A stretch of 20,899 nt of DNA from Ruminococcus sp. (GTDB taxonomy: Bacteria > Bacillota > Clostridia > Oscillospirales > Acutalibacteraceae), in the NCBI GenBank assembly GCA_017380355.1, contig JAFOED010000101.1, forward strand, positions 1 through 20,899, written 5' to 3'. Below, in pieces: positions 1 to 7,582 of the stretch. Under the pieces are notes generated by a model. That model was not told the origin of the DNA and did no database searches. It saw nothing but the letters and a program-made list of their open reading frames with translations. The first letter of the stretch is position 1, and each line of letters begins with the position of its first letter. The position numbers and the translations under genes were made by a program.

Positions 1-573
1 ACTTTTGCACAGACAAATTCACTTGCAGGACTCGAGTTTGCTTATGGTATTCCTGGTTCTGTCGGCGGTGCGGTTTATATGAATGCTGGTGCTTACGGCG
101 GTGAAATGAAAGACGTAGTGACTTCTGTTACACACCTTACACAGGATGGCGATATTGTTACTTTACCGCTTGATGAACTTGATTTTTCTTATCGTCACAG
201 TGTTTATAAGGAGAATAATTCGATTATTCTTTCAGCTACAATCGAACTTAAACCAGGCGATAAAGACGAGATTAAAGCTCTTATGGATGATATTCTTAAT
301 CGTCGTAAGACTAAACAGCCGCTTGAGTATCCAAGCGCTGGTTCAGTTTTTAAAAGACCTGAAGGTAACTTCGCAGGTACTTTAATTGAACAGTGTGGCT
401 TGAAAGGAAAGACTATCGGCGGTGCGCAGGTATCAGAAAAGCACGCAGGTTTTATCATTAACGTCGGTGGTGCTACTTGTGACGATGTGCTTAATCTCGT
501 GAAGTTTGTGCAGGAAACCGTGCAGAGAGAAACAGGCTATTTCTTAGAAAGAGAAATTATTCACATAAAATAA
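1..573 (+). CDS. murB: UDP-N-acetylenolpyruvoylglucosamine reductase, 5'-truncated by the window edge
   Basis: The FAD enzyme MurB reduces UDP-GlcNAc-enolpyruvate to UDP-MurNAc with NADPH in the cytoplasm, the second committed step of peptidoglycan synthesis. The frame is open from base 1 with no start codon in the window, so the true N-terminus, including the first part of the FAD-binding domain, is missing; about 190 codons remain. Seen directly: the flavin-domain stretch GIPGSVGGAVYMNAGAYGGE at the left edge, then the substrate domain with GSVFKRP, whose serine matches the family's proton donor, then GAQVSEKHAGFIIN, and a terminal EREI that fits the conserved C-terminal glutamate. The pattern is of the MurB family found in Firmicutes. 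It lies 14 bases before rapZ, a pairing common in Firmicutes. Identification is secure; only completeness is unknown. Confidence 0.97.
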   Translation, partial: TFAQTNSLAGLEFAYGIPGSVGGAVYMNAGAYGGEMKDVVTSVTHLTQDGDIVTLPLDELDFSYRHSVYKENNSIILSATIELKPGDKDEIKALMDDILNRRKTKQPLEYPSAGSVFKRPEGNFAGTLIEQCGLKGKTIGGAQVSEKHAGFIINVGGATCDDVLNLVKFVQETVQRETGYFLEREIIHIK

Positions 574-587
574 TTAAGGTGAAATTT

Positions 588-1454
588 ATGGATTTTGTAA
601 TTATTACCGGACTTTCCGGTGCAGGTAAAACTTCTGCGTTACACGCAATGGAGGATGTCGGATACTATTGCGTTGATAATATTCCTCCGCTTCTTTTAGA
701 TACATTCTACGAATTGTGCGATAACAGTACCGATAAGCGAATGAAAAAAGTTGCTGTTGTTGTAGATATGCGTTCGGGAAATATGTTTAACGAGCTTGCT
801 GATATTATCGCTAAAAGCAAGTTGTCGGGTAAGCGTTTTAAGATGCTTTTTCTTGACACCAAGGAGGATACACTCCTTATCCGCTACAAGGAAACTAGAC
901 GTATGCATCCGCTTGCTTCAGAGTTTGCGGGTGGTTCGACAGAAAAAGCGGTTGAGCTTGAAGTCGAGTTTATGAAACCCGTAAAAGTTATATCTGACTA
1001 TGTGATTGACACATCATATATGACACCTAAACAGCTTAAAGAACGTGTTTCAACAATGTTCTTAGAGGGTGCTGACCACGGAATGCTCATCACTTGTATG
1101 TCATTCGGCTTTAAATACGGCATACCGCTCGAAGCAGACCTTATTTTCGATGTTCGTTGTCTGCCAAACCCGTTCTACATTAAAGAGCTAAAACACAAAA
1201 CTGGTTTAGATGAGGATGTTAGAAAATATATCCTTGACTTCGAAGTTACAGGACAGTTTATTGAGAAACTCATTGACTATCTTGATTTCGCTGTTCCGCT
1301 TTACAAAGAAGAAGGAAAGAGCGAGCTGGTAATTGGTATCGGATGCACAGGCGGTAAACATCGTTCGGTTACTTTAGCAAGGCTTTTAAACAGTCACTTT
1401 ATTGAGAATAATCAGAAATCAGCAATTCATCACAGAGATATATGGAAAGCGTAA
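588..1454 (+). CDS. rapZ: RapZ (YvcJ) family nucleotide-binding protein
   Basis: RapZ/YvcJ proteins bind and hydrolyse nucleotides. In E. coli RapZ is an adaptor that delivers the sRNA GlmZ to RNase E and so tunes GlmS and amino-sugar supply; in Firmicutes the role is less clear. The 288-residue length is normal. Seen: a Walker A motif GLSGAGKT at residues 8-15, RRMHPL near 104-109, the family block DVRCLPNPFY at 188-197, and the C-terminal GCTGGKHRS at 252-260. I start at ATG 588 because AAGGTG lies 6 bases before it. The frame also has a GTG at 579, but that overlaps the same AAGGTG and cannot use it, and the family N-terminus begins close to this ATG. It sits between murB and whiA; yvcK, which often separates rapZ from whiA, is absent. 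Confidence 0.95.
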   Translation: MDFVIITGLSGAGKTSALHAMEDVGYYCVDNIPPLLLDTFYELCDNSTDKRMKKVAVVVDMRSGNMFNELADIIAKSKLSGKRFKMLFLDTKEDTLLIRYKETRRMHPLASEFAGGSTEKAVELEVEFMKPVKVISDYVIDTSYMTPKQLKERVSTMFLEGADHGMLITCMSFGFKYGIPLEADLIFDVRCLPNPFYIKELKHKTGLDEDVRKYILDFEVTGQFIEKLIDYLDFAVPLYKEEGKSELVIGIGCTGGKHRSVTLARLLNSHFIENNQKSAIHHRDIWKA

Positions 1455-1479
1455 TTTCTCTGTGATACAGAGGGAAATT

Positions 1480-2391
1480 ATGTCATTTGCAACTGAAACA
1501 AAAAAAGAACTGTGCAGTATTGCGACTACTGATGTTGAGAGTTTGAGAGCAGAGCTTTATGCGATGCTTTTATTAAGTCGAAGTTTTACACAGGACAGCA
1601 TAGTTTTTAAAACAGAAAACAAATATTCAGCAGACCGTTTTGTGTCGCTGTGCACGATGTTGTTTTCACCGATAATTGAATATAAAAAACCGCTGACTAA
1701 AGCGGCTAAGATTTACACAGTTACGCTGATTGACTCGTCTGACTGTAAGCGTATTTTCGATTTTTATGGTCACGATGAACACGCACTGAGTATGAGAGTC
1801 AACCGCGCAAATATCGTTGACAGTAAAAGCGAGCGTGCTTTTATCCGTGGCGTTTTTCTAGCTTGTGGTTCGGTCACTGATCCTGATAAAGGCTACCACT
1901 TAGAACTTTGCGTTGTACATAAAAACTTGTGCAACGACATCGCGTGCGTTATCCACGACATTGAGGACTGTGATATAACAGTTAAGATGCTCAGCCGAAA
2001 CGGTTCGTATATATGCTACATAAAAGACAGCGAGCAGATTACCGATTTACTCACGTTTATGGGCGCTACTAATTCTGCGATGACTGTTATGGGCGCGAAA
2101 GCGTTAAAGCAGGTCAGAAATGCGGCTAATCGACGAGTAAACTCTGAAGTCGCTAACCTGCAGAAAGTTGCAGGAGCTTCAGCTGCTCAGATTAAAGCTA
2201 TAAACAAATTGAAAAAGCAGGGCAAGTTCAACGCTTTATCGCCAGAACTTAAAGAGGTAGCACAATTAAGACTTGGATACCCTGAACTGTCACTTAGAGA
2301 TATGGGGCAGATGCTAGAGCCACCAATTTCTCGAAGCGGTGTTAACCACCGATTAACAAAACTGATTCAACTTTCACAAGAGGATGATTGA
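1480..2391 (+). CDS. whiA: DNA-binding protein WhiA
   Basis: WhiA is a Gram-positive DNA-binding protein: a sporulation regulator in Streptomyces, and in Bacilli a factor affecting cell division and chromosome segregation. The product is 303 residues, a normal length. The fold combines an N-terminal LAGLIDADG-like domain without nuclease function (for example the stretch AFIRGVFLACGSV) and a C-terminal helix-turn-helix. The C-terminal signature is clear: LRLGYPELSLRDMGQML followed by PPISRSGVNHRLTKL. The frame is open upstream to 1402 inside rapZ, but ATG 1480 has AGAGGG just upstream and the wording MSFATETKKEL matches family N-termini, so I choose it. It follows rapZ after 25 bases and is followed after one base by xseB, whose ribosome binding site lies inside the whiA 3' end. 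Confidence 0.95.
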   Translation: MSFATETKKELCSIATTDVESLRAELYAMLLLSRSFTQDSIVFKTENKYSADRFVSLCTMLFSPIIEYKKPLTKAAKIYTVTLIDSSDCKRIFDFYGHDEHALSMRVNRANIVDSKSERAFIRGVFLACGSVTDPDKGYHLELCVVHKNLCNDIACVIHDIEDCDITVKMLSRNGSYICYIKDSEQITDLLTFMGATNSAMTVMGAKALKQVRNAANRRVNSEVANLQKVAGASAAQIKAINKLKKQGKFNALSPELKEVAQLRLGYPELSLRDMGQMLEPPISRSGVNHRLTKLIQLSQEDD

Positions 2392-2392
2392 T

Positions 2393-2623
2393 ATGAGTAA
2401 AGAAATGACTTTTGAACAAGCGAATAATAAGCTCGAAGAAATCGTTACTAAGATGGAAAAAGGCGACGTGCCGCTTGATGAGCTTATGAAACTGTACGAA
2501 GAAGCGTACAAACTGCTTAATTACTGCACTACTAAACTAGAAGAGTGCAAAGGTCAGATTGTCGACATTAACGAACGCATTGATAATATGAAGTCTGATG
2601 CTTCAAGCTTATTTGAGGATTGA
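2393..2623 (+). CDS. xseB: Exodeoxyribonuclease VII small subunit
   Basis: XseB is the small subunit of exonuclease VII, a cytoplasmic single-strand DNA exonuclease in which several XseB chains pack around the catalytic XseA. The 76-residue helical product shows the family pattern: FEQANNKLEEIVTKMEKGDV, then a leucine-rich helix ending in a CTTKLEECK segment and an acidic tail. I choose ATG 2393: AGAGGA at 2379-2384 gives an 8-base spacing, while the in-frame ATG at 2384 overlaps that site. It is one base from whiA and two from ispA. In many Firmicutes xseB directly follows xseA; here the preceding gene is whiA, so the catalytic subunit must be encoded elsewhere or be missing. Confidence 0.93.
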   Translation: MSKEMTFEQANNKLEEIVTKMEKGDVPLDELMKLYEEAYKLLNYCTTKLEECKGQIVDINERIDNMKSDASSLFED

Positions 2624-2625
2624 TT

Positions 2626-3507
2626 ATGAGCGATTTTAAAACTTACCAGAATATGATTGAAACTGCTCTTGAAAACTACCTCCCAAAGGGAGAGTACACC
2701 GAGCAGACCCTTATAGATTCTATGAAATACTCGCTTATGTGCGGTGGAAAGCGTGTACGTCCGTTGCTAACACTTCTGTTTTGTGAGCTGTGCAACAAGG
2801 ATGCAAAAATTGCTTTGCATTACGCGTGTGCGGTCGAGATGATTCATACCTATTCGCTGATTCACGATGATCTTCCGTGTATGGATGATGATGATTTCCG
2901 TCGAGGAAAGCCGTCGAACCATAAAGTCTACGGCGAGGATATCGCAACCCTTTCTGGGGATGCGATGCAAAGCTTAGCTTTTGAGATTATGTTAAGCGAT
3001 GAAGCGGCAGAAAAAGTATCAGCGCAGAATGCGTGCAAAGCAGCGTTTACTTTAGCTAAATACTGCGGTACTCTCGGTATGGTCGGGGGTCAGGTTATCG
3101 ATATTGAGCACGAGAGCAAAAACGCTCCTATCGAGATTTTACGCGAGATGGACGAGAAGAAAACCGGTGCTCTTATCAAAGCTGCCTGTGAGATGGGTTG
3201 TATAGTTGCAGGAGCCAGTGATGAGCAGATCGCTGCTGCTAGAGAATATGGCGGTTGTATTGGAATCGCGTTCCAGATTATGGATGATATTCTCGACGTT
3301 ACCGCTACTACTCAGGCTTTAGGAAAACCTGTTGGTAGTGATAAGGATAACGATAAATCGACTTACGTGTCACTTTTAGGAATCGAGAAGTGCAGAGAGC
3401 TTGTAGACGAGCTCACGAAAGAAGCGATTGACGCTTTAGATGTTTTTGATGCTGATACAACAGCATTGGTTGATTTAGCGTATTCACTCGCAAAAAGAGA
3501 AAACTAA
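2626..3507 (+). CDS. ispA: Polyprenyl (farnesyl) diphosphate synthase
   Basis: This prenyltransferase condenses IPP with DMAPP and GPP to make farnesyl diphosphate, the primer for undecaprenyl phosphate and other isoprenoids. Seen in the 293-residue product: GGKRVRPLL at 41-49, the first aspartate-rich motif DDLPCMD at 81-87 preceded by YSLIH, the basic RRGKPSNH stretch, and the second aspartate-rich motif DDILD at 220-224 followed by GKPVGSDKDNDKSTY. A tyrosine five residues before the first motif fits a short-chain (C15) product, although geranylgeranyl synthase cannot be excluded. Start ATG 2626 has GAGG at 2615-2618. It is 2 bases after xseB and 32 before dxs, the usual neighbour in this cluster. 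Confidence 0.95.
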   Translation: MSDFKTYQNMIETALENYLPKGEYTEQTLIDSMKYSLMCGGKRVRPLLTLLFCELCNKDAKIALHYACAVEMIHTYSLIHDDLPCMDDDDFRRGKPSNHKVYGEDIATLSGDAMQSLAFEIMLSDEAAEKVSAQNACKAAFTLAKYCGTLGMVGGQVIDIEHESKNAPIEILREMDEKKTGALIKAACEMGCIVAGASDEQIAAAREYGGCIGIAFQIMDDILDVTATTQALGKPVGSDKDNDKSTYVSLLGIEKCRELVDELTKEAIDALDVFDADTTALVDLAYSLAKREN

Positions 3508-3539
3508 CTTTTAAATAAATTTGAAAAGTAGGTAATATT

Positions 3540-5393
3540 ATGCCAAATGAAATTTTATCTACAATTAAATCTCCACAGGATATAAAAGCACTGAGTGAGC
3601 AGGAATTAAACACTTTGTGCGAAGAAATCCGAAAGAAAATAATCGACACAGTATCAGTAAATGGCGGTCATCTTTCACCAAATTTGGGTGTTGTTGAGCT
3701 GACTGTTATGCTCCATTACGTCTTTAACTGCCCTTTAGACAGTATCGTATGGGATGTAGGACACCAGTGCTATACACATAAAATGCTGACAGGTCGATAT
3801 GAAAGTATCGGTACTATCCGTACTGAGGGTGGTCTTTCGGGATTTCCAAAAAGAAGCGAGAGCGAATATGATGCGTTTAACGTAGGACACTCGAGTACTT
3901 CTATTTCTGCGGCACTCGGTATCGCTCAGGCAAAACTACTGCAAAATGATGATAGTCACACTATTGCGGTTATCGGTGATGGTTCACTCACAGGCGGTTT
4001 AGCGTATGAGGGACTCAATAACGCAGGACGTTTTAAGAAGAACTTCATCGTTATCTTGAATGATAATAAGATGTCTATCTCGAAAAACGTCGGCGCTATC
4101 GCAAAATATCTTACCAGCATCCGTGTCCGTCCGACATATCTGCGTATTAAAAACGCAGTCGAAAAGGGACTCACTCACATTCCGCTTTTAGGCTCACCGA
4201 TTGCGAAATTACTTAAAAGTTCTAAATCCGGTGTCAGACATATGGTTTATAAGGACACATTGTTTGATCAGCTCGGCTTCAGATACTATGGCCCTGTTGA
4301 TGGTCATGATATAGAAGCACTCAGAAATGCGCTCTCAGCCGCTAAAGCGACTAAAGGTCCTGTACTCGTACACGTTGTTACGAAAAAGGGTAAGGGCTAC
4401 CAATATGCCGAGAGTGATTCTGCTAGTTTCCATGGAATCGGTCAGTTTGATGTTGATACAGGCGAGCCGATTTCAAGCAGAAAAGACTTCTCTACCGTTT
4501 TTGGCGAGGGATTGTGTCGAATTGCTGAGAGTGATAACAGAATCTGTGCAGTTACTGCCGCTATGCGTACTGGTACAGGATTACTCGACTTCTCACGTAT
4601 TTATAAAGATAGATTTTTCGATGTTGGTATCGCTGAAGAACACGCAGTTACTTTCTCATGCGGTTTAGCGACTAAAGGTATGATTCCTGTTTTCGCTGTA
4701 TATTCAACATTTTTACAGCGTGGTTATGACCAACTTTTACACGATGCCGCTATGCAGAAACTTCATATGGTTGTTGCTGTTGACAGAGCTGGTATCGTCG
4801 GCGAAGACGGCGAAACTCATCAGGGTGTATTTGACGTTTCTATGCTGAACTCAATACCAAATACTACGATTTTCTCGCCTTGTTATTTTGATGAAATGAA
4901 ACAGTCGCTTAACACAGCCATTTATGGATGTGATAGCTTAGTAGCTGTGAGATATCCTCGTGGTGGAGAGATTGCTCGTCCTGATGATATGCAGTCAAGC
5001 AGTATGAATTACGATATTTACGGTGACAGAAATGCTGATAAACTTCTCATAACTTACGGCAGACTTTTCGCAAACGCTGTTGAAGCGTACGAAAAGCTGA
5101 AAGCTGACGGCGAGTCCATTTGTGTATTGAAGCTGTGTAAGATTAAGCCTATCGATAAAAACGCTATTGAATTTGCTAAAGGTTTTAGCAGAATTCACTT
5201 CTTTGAAGAAGGTATTTTAGCAGGTGGTATTGGCGAGACATTCGACTATGAGCTTACTAAAATCGGCTACAGTGGAATGTACAAAGTTATCGCTATTGAG
5301 GATAAGTTTATTCCTCACGCTTCTGTTAAATCCTCACTCAGATATAATAAACTCGACGCTATGTCGATGTACGATATTATGAAAAACGATTAA
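3540..5393 (+). CDS. dxs: 1-deoxy-D-xylulose-5-phosphate synthase
   Basis: DXS condenses pyruvate and glyceraldehyde 3-phosphate using thiamine diphosphate, the entry step of the MEP isoprenoid pathway. The 617-residue length is typical. Seen in order: HLSPNLGVVELT at 44-55; DVGHQCYTHK at 72-81; the cofactor/Mg motif GDGSLTGG at 146-153 with the matching NDN at 174-176; and the pyrimidine-domain block DVGIAEEHAVTF near 361-372, containing the catalytic glutamate (about 366). A transketolase C-terminal domain follows. Start ATG 3540 is preceded by TAGGTA. The 32-base leader contains only a weak AT-only inverted repeat (ACTTTT/AAAAGT). With ispA upstream it supplies precursors for the undecaprenyl carrier. 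Confidence 0.98.
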   Translation: MPNEILSTIKSPQDIKALSEQELNTLCEEIRKKIIDTVSVNGGHLSPNLGVVELTVMLHYVFNCPLDSIVWDVGHQCYTHKMLTGRYESIGTIRTEGGLSGFPKRSESEYDAFNVGHSSTSISAALGIAQAKLLQNDDSHTIAVIGDGSLTGGLAYEGLNNAGRFKKNFIVILNDNKMSISKNVGAIAKYLTSIRVRPTYLRIKNAVEKGLTHIPLLGSPIAKLLKSSKSGVRHMVYKDTLFDQLGFRYYGPVDGHDIEALRNALSAAKATKGPVLVHVVTKKGKGYQYAESDSASFHGIGQFDVDTGEPISSRKDFSTVFGEGLCRIAESDNRICAVTAAMRTGTGLLDFSRIYKDRFFDVGIAEEHAVTFSCGLATKGMIPVFAVYSTFLQRGYDQLLHDAAMQKLHMVVAVDRAGIVGEDGETHQGVFDVSMLNSIPNTTIFSPCYFDEMKQSLNTAIYGCDSLVAVRYPRGGEIARPDDMQSSSMNYDIYGDRNADKLLITYGRLFANAVEAYEKLKADGESICVLKLCKIKPIDKNAIEFAKGFSRIHFFEEGILAGGIGETFDYELTKIGYSGMYKVIAIEDKFIPHASVKSSLRYNKLDAMSMYDIMKND

Positions 5394-5417
5394 AGTGATT
5401 CAAAATATTGTTTCACT
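5394..5417 (+). repeat. Imperfect palindrome between dxs and tlyA
   Basis: AGTGA-tt-CAA-aata-TTG-tt-TCACT: a 24-base symmetrical element with a 5-bp and a 3-bp stem separated by a T/T internal loop, occupying most of the 38-base spacer just before the tlyA ribosome binding site. No T-run follows. It could be an mRNA processing or stability hairpin, or chance. Confidence 0.4.
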
Positions 5418-5431
5418 CAACTGGAGAAATA

Positions 5432-6235
5432 ATGAAAAAAAGACTAGATATACTTGTTTTTGAAAAAGGCTTTGCGGAAAGCCGTGAAAAAGCGAAAGCT
5501 ATCATAATGTCGGGTATTGTTTATGTCAACAATCAGAAAGCCGACAAACCAGGTGTTTCTTATGACGAGAATCTTCCTCTTGAAGTGAGAGGAGAGACTC
5601 AGAAATACGTCAGCCGTGGCGGTTACAAGCTCGAAAAAGCTATGAACAGCTTTCCTATAACATTAAAAGATAAAATCACGATGGATATCGGTGCGTCTAC
5701 TGGCGGTTTTACAGATTGTATGCTCCAGAATGGTGCAAAAAAAGTTTATTCAGTCGATGTAGGCTACGGTCAGCTTGCGTGGAAACTCAGAAACGACGAG
5801 AGAGTAGTTAACCTCGAGCGTACTAATATGCGTTATGTTACCCACGAACAGGTGAGTGACGAAATTGACTTCTTTTCTGTTGATGTTTCGTTTATTTCAC
5901 TTAAGCTTATTTTACCTGTCGCAAGAGAGCTTCTGAGCGAATCAGGTGAAGCTGTGTGTCTTATAAAGCCTCAGTTTGAAGCTGGCAAAGAAAATGTCGG
6001 CAAAAACGGTGTTGTCAGAGATAAGAACGTCCACGTAGATGTTGTGAATATGATTGTTGACTTTTGTCTTAATAATGGTTACGACGTTTTAGGACTCGAC
6101 TACTCTCCGATAAAAGGTCCGCAAGGTAATATTGAGTACCTCATACACATCAGAAAATCAGATGAACCTGAAATGTTTACTGAAACGACCGCTTTACAGG
6201 TTGTTACCGATTCACACACAGAACTTGATAAATAA
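5432..6235 (+). CDS. tlyA: TlyA family rRNA (cytidine-2'-O)-methyltransferase / S4-domain protein
   Basis: TlyA-family proteins are SAM-dependent 2'-O-methyltransferases; the mycobacterial enzyme methylates 16S and 23S rRNA cytidines. The product is 267 residues. Residues 1-60 form an S4 RNA-binding domain (KRLDILVFEKGFAESREKAK). Then come SRGGYKLEKA at 61-70, the SAM-binding DIGASTGGFTD at 85-95, SVDVSFISLK at 149-158 and LIKPQFEAG at 177-185. K66, D151 and K179 fit the K-D-K catalytic set of FtsJ-like methyltransferases. Start ATG 5432 is preceded by GGAGA at 5-base spacing; a TTG-initiated extension to 5408 contains that site and is rejected. It lies between dxs and nadK as in many Clostridia. 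Whether it modifies both subunits here cannot be read from sequence. Confidence 0.94.
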   Translation: MKKRLDILVFEKGFAESREKAKAIIMSGIVYVNNQKADKPGVSYDENLPLEVRGETQKYVSRGGYKLEKAMNSFPITLKDKITMDIGASTGGFTDCMLQNGAKKVYSVDVGYGQLAWKLRNDERVVNLERTNMRYVTHEQVSDEIDFFSVDVSFISLKLILPVARELLSESGEAVCLIKPQFEAGKENVGKNGVVRDKNVHVDVVNMIVDFCLNNGYDVLGLDYSPIKGPQGNIEYLIHIRKSDEPEMFTETTALQVVTDSHTELDK

Positions 6236-6246
6236 AAGGTGATTTT

Positions 6247-7116
6247 ATGAAAATCGGACTTATTGTCAATAAAGATAAAAAGCAAGCTGAAATCTGTGCT
6301 GAACAGATTTCTAAGCTTTTACTTCTTAATAATGCCGAGATTTTACTTAATAATTCTGTAAAAGAAATAATCGAGCTACCTGATTACTCTAAAAATGTAT
6401 ATTACGCAGATAGTGACGAAGAAATCGTTAAAGATAGCGACGTTACAATAACTGTTGGCGGTGATGGCACTATCATACATAATGCGAAGTTTGCTGCTAC
6501 TTACGGTAAACCGCTTATTGGTGTTAATATGGGGCGTATCGGCTTTGTTGCAGGACTTGAATATTTCGAAATTTCTGAACTGAAAAAGCTGATTACTAAC
6601 GACTTTAAAATTCAGCACAGAATGCTTTTAGATGTTGTACTTGAGCGTGAAAACGGCGAAAAAGAACAGTTTCTTGCTATTAACGAAGCAGCTATCACAC
6701 GTGACATTTTAAAGCCGATTATAGATATTTCCGTTTCACTTAATAGTGAGAGGATCATTACATACAGAGCAGACGGTATGATTTTTGCGACACCGACTGG
6801 CTCTACTGCGTACAGCTTTTCGTCTGGAGGTCCTGTTGTTGAACCTGATATGGAGTGTATTCTGCTTACTCCGATTTGTCCTCACGCTTTGTCATCCCGT
6901 CAGGTGGTTTTCCGCGATGATGCCGTACTTACTGCGAGTATCGACAACGCAGATGACACACACGGATATCTCGTTATTGATGGCCAGACTAACGTCGCTC
7001 TACAAAAAGGCGATAAAGTTATTATTAAGAAATCTATTTTGCATCTCGATCTTATAATTCTCAAAGAGAAAAATTTCTACACCTTACTTAACGAAAAGTT
7101 AAAGGAGAAAAACTGA
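6247..7116 (+). CDS. nadK: NAD kinase
   Basis: NAD kinase phosphorylates NAD+ (usually with ATP, or polyphosphate in some bacteria) to NADP+, setting the supply for reductive biosynthesis, including the NADPH step of MurB and the MEP pathway. The product is 289 residues. Seen: the GGDGT motif at 71-75 with its aspartate, GVNMGRIGFV, the NEAAITR stretch, and the glycine-rich TPTGSTAYSFSSGGP block that ends the substrate pocket. Start ATG 6247 has AAGGTG just upstream. It begins 11 bases after tlyA and ends one base before argR, which suggests coupled translation. Confidence 0.97.
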   Translation: MKIGLIVNKDKKQAEICAEQISKLLLLNNAEILLNNSVKEIIELPDYSKNVYYADSDEEIVKDSDVTITVGGDGTIIHNAKFAATYGKPLIGVNMGRIGFVAGLEYFEISELKKLITNDFKIQHRMLLDVVLERENGEKEQFLAINEAAITRDILKPIIDISVSLNSERIITYRADGMIFATPTGSTAYSFSSGGPVVEPDMECILLTPICPHALSSRQVVFRDDAVLTASIDNADDTHGYLVIDGQTNVALQKGDKVIIKKSILHLDLIILKEKNFYTLLNEKLKEKN

Positions 7117-7117
7117 T

Positions 7118-7567
7118 ATGAAATCCAACAGACACGTTAAAATTGTTGAACTTATCAATAAATATCCTATCACAACACAGGATGAACTCCTCGAGTATCT
7201 ACGAGCAGAGGGTTTTGATGTAACTCAGTCGACAGTATCCCGTGATATTAAAAAATTAAGACTCAGTAAAGCTCTTGATTCAAGTGGTAAATATCGCTAT
7301 CAGGCACCACAAGCAAAAGTGAGTGGTTCACGCAACGGACTTTTAGGCATTGTAGATACTTCTGTTATCAGTGTTGACTACGCGCTTAATACTGTGGTTG
7401 TTAAGACGTACAGCGGTATGGCACAGGCAGTATGTGCTGCACTCGATTCTATGGAATACGATTCTATCGTCGGTACTATTGCTGGTGATGACACAATTTT
7501 CATCATTTGCCGAAGTGAAGAATCAGCGAGAGCATGTACACAGGAATTTATGAGTTTTGTCCAGTAA
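7118..7567 (+). CDS. argR: Arginine repressor / regulator ArgR
   Basis: ArgR (AhrC) is a hexameric, arginine-sensing regulator of arginine synthesis and breakdown. The 149-residue length is standard. Seen: an N-terminal winged helix-turn-helix with STVSRDIKKLRLSK at 38-51, including the conserved Ser-Arg pair, and a C-terminal oligomerisation/arginine-binding domain with GTIAGDDTIFII near 119-130, where the double aspartate contacts arginine. AAGGAG lies about 10 bases before ATG 7118. The gene sits between nadK and recN, a widespread arrangement in Firmicutes that seems unrelated to arginine genes. I see no clear ARG-box palindrome in the adjoining short spacers. Confidence 0.97.
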   Translation: MKSNRHVKIVELINKYPITTQDELLEYLRAEGFDVTQSTVSRDIKKLRLSKALDSSGKYRYQAPQAKVSGSRNGLLGIVDTSVISVDYALNTVVVKTYSGMAQAVCAALDSMEYDSIVGTIAGDDTIFIICRSEESARACTQEFMSFVQ

Positions 7568-7582
7568 TCCTTTGAGGTAAAT

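Noticed and set aside
204..458. Minus-strand open frames opposite murB and most other genes (60-121 codons)
   Set aside because: They lie opposite well-identified genes, have no recognisable domains and no credible ribosome sites; the strong + strand genes explain them.
579..590. GTG 579 as the rapZ start
   Set aside because: It overlaps AAGGTG, which is well spaced for ATG 588, and the family N-terminus fits 588.
1402..1479. N-terminal extension of whiA into rapZ
   Set aside because: ATG 1480 has a good ribosome site and the family-like N-terminus; the extension is rapZ sequence in another frame.
3507..3529. ACTTTT/AAAAGT inverted repeat before dxs as an operator
   Set aside because: Six AT-rich pairs in an AT-rich spacer are expected by chance and no regulator motif is recognised.
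7568..7582. ARG-box or other ArgR operator next to argR
   Set aside because: The spacers on both sides are too short and show no TGAAT-type palindrome.
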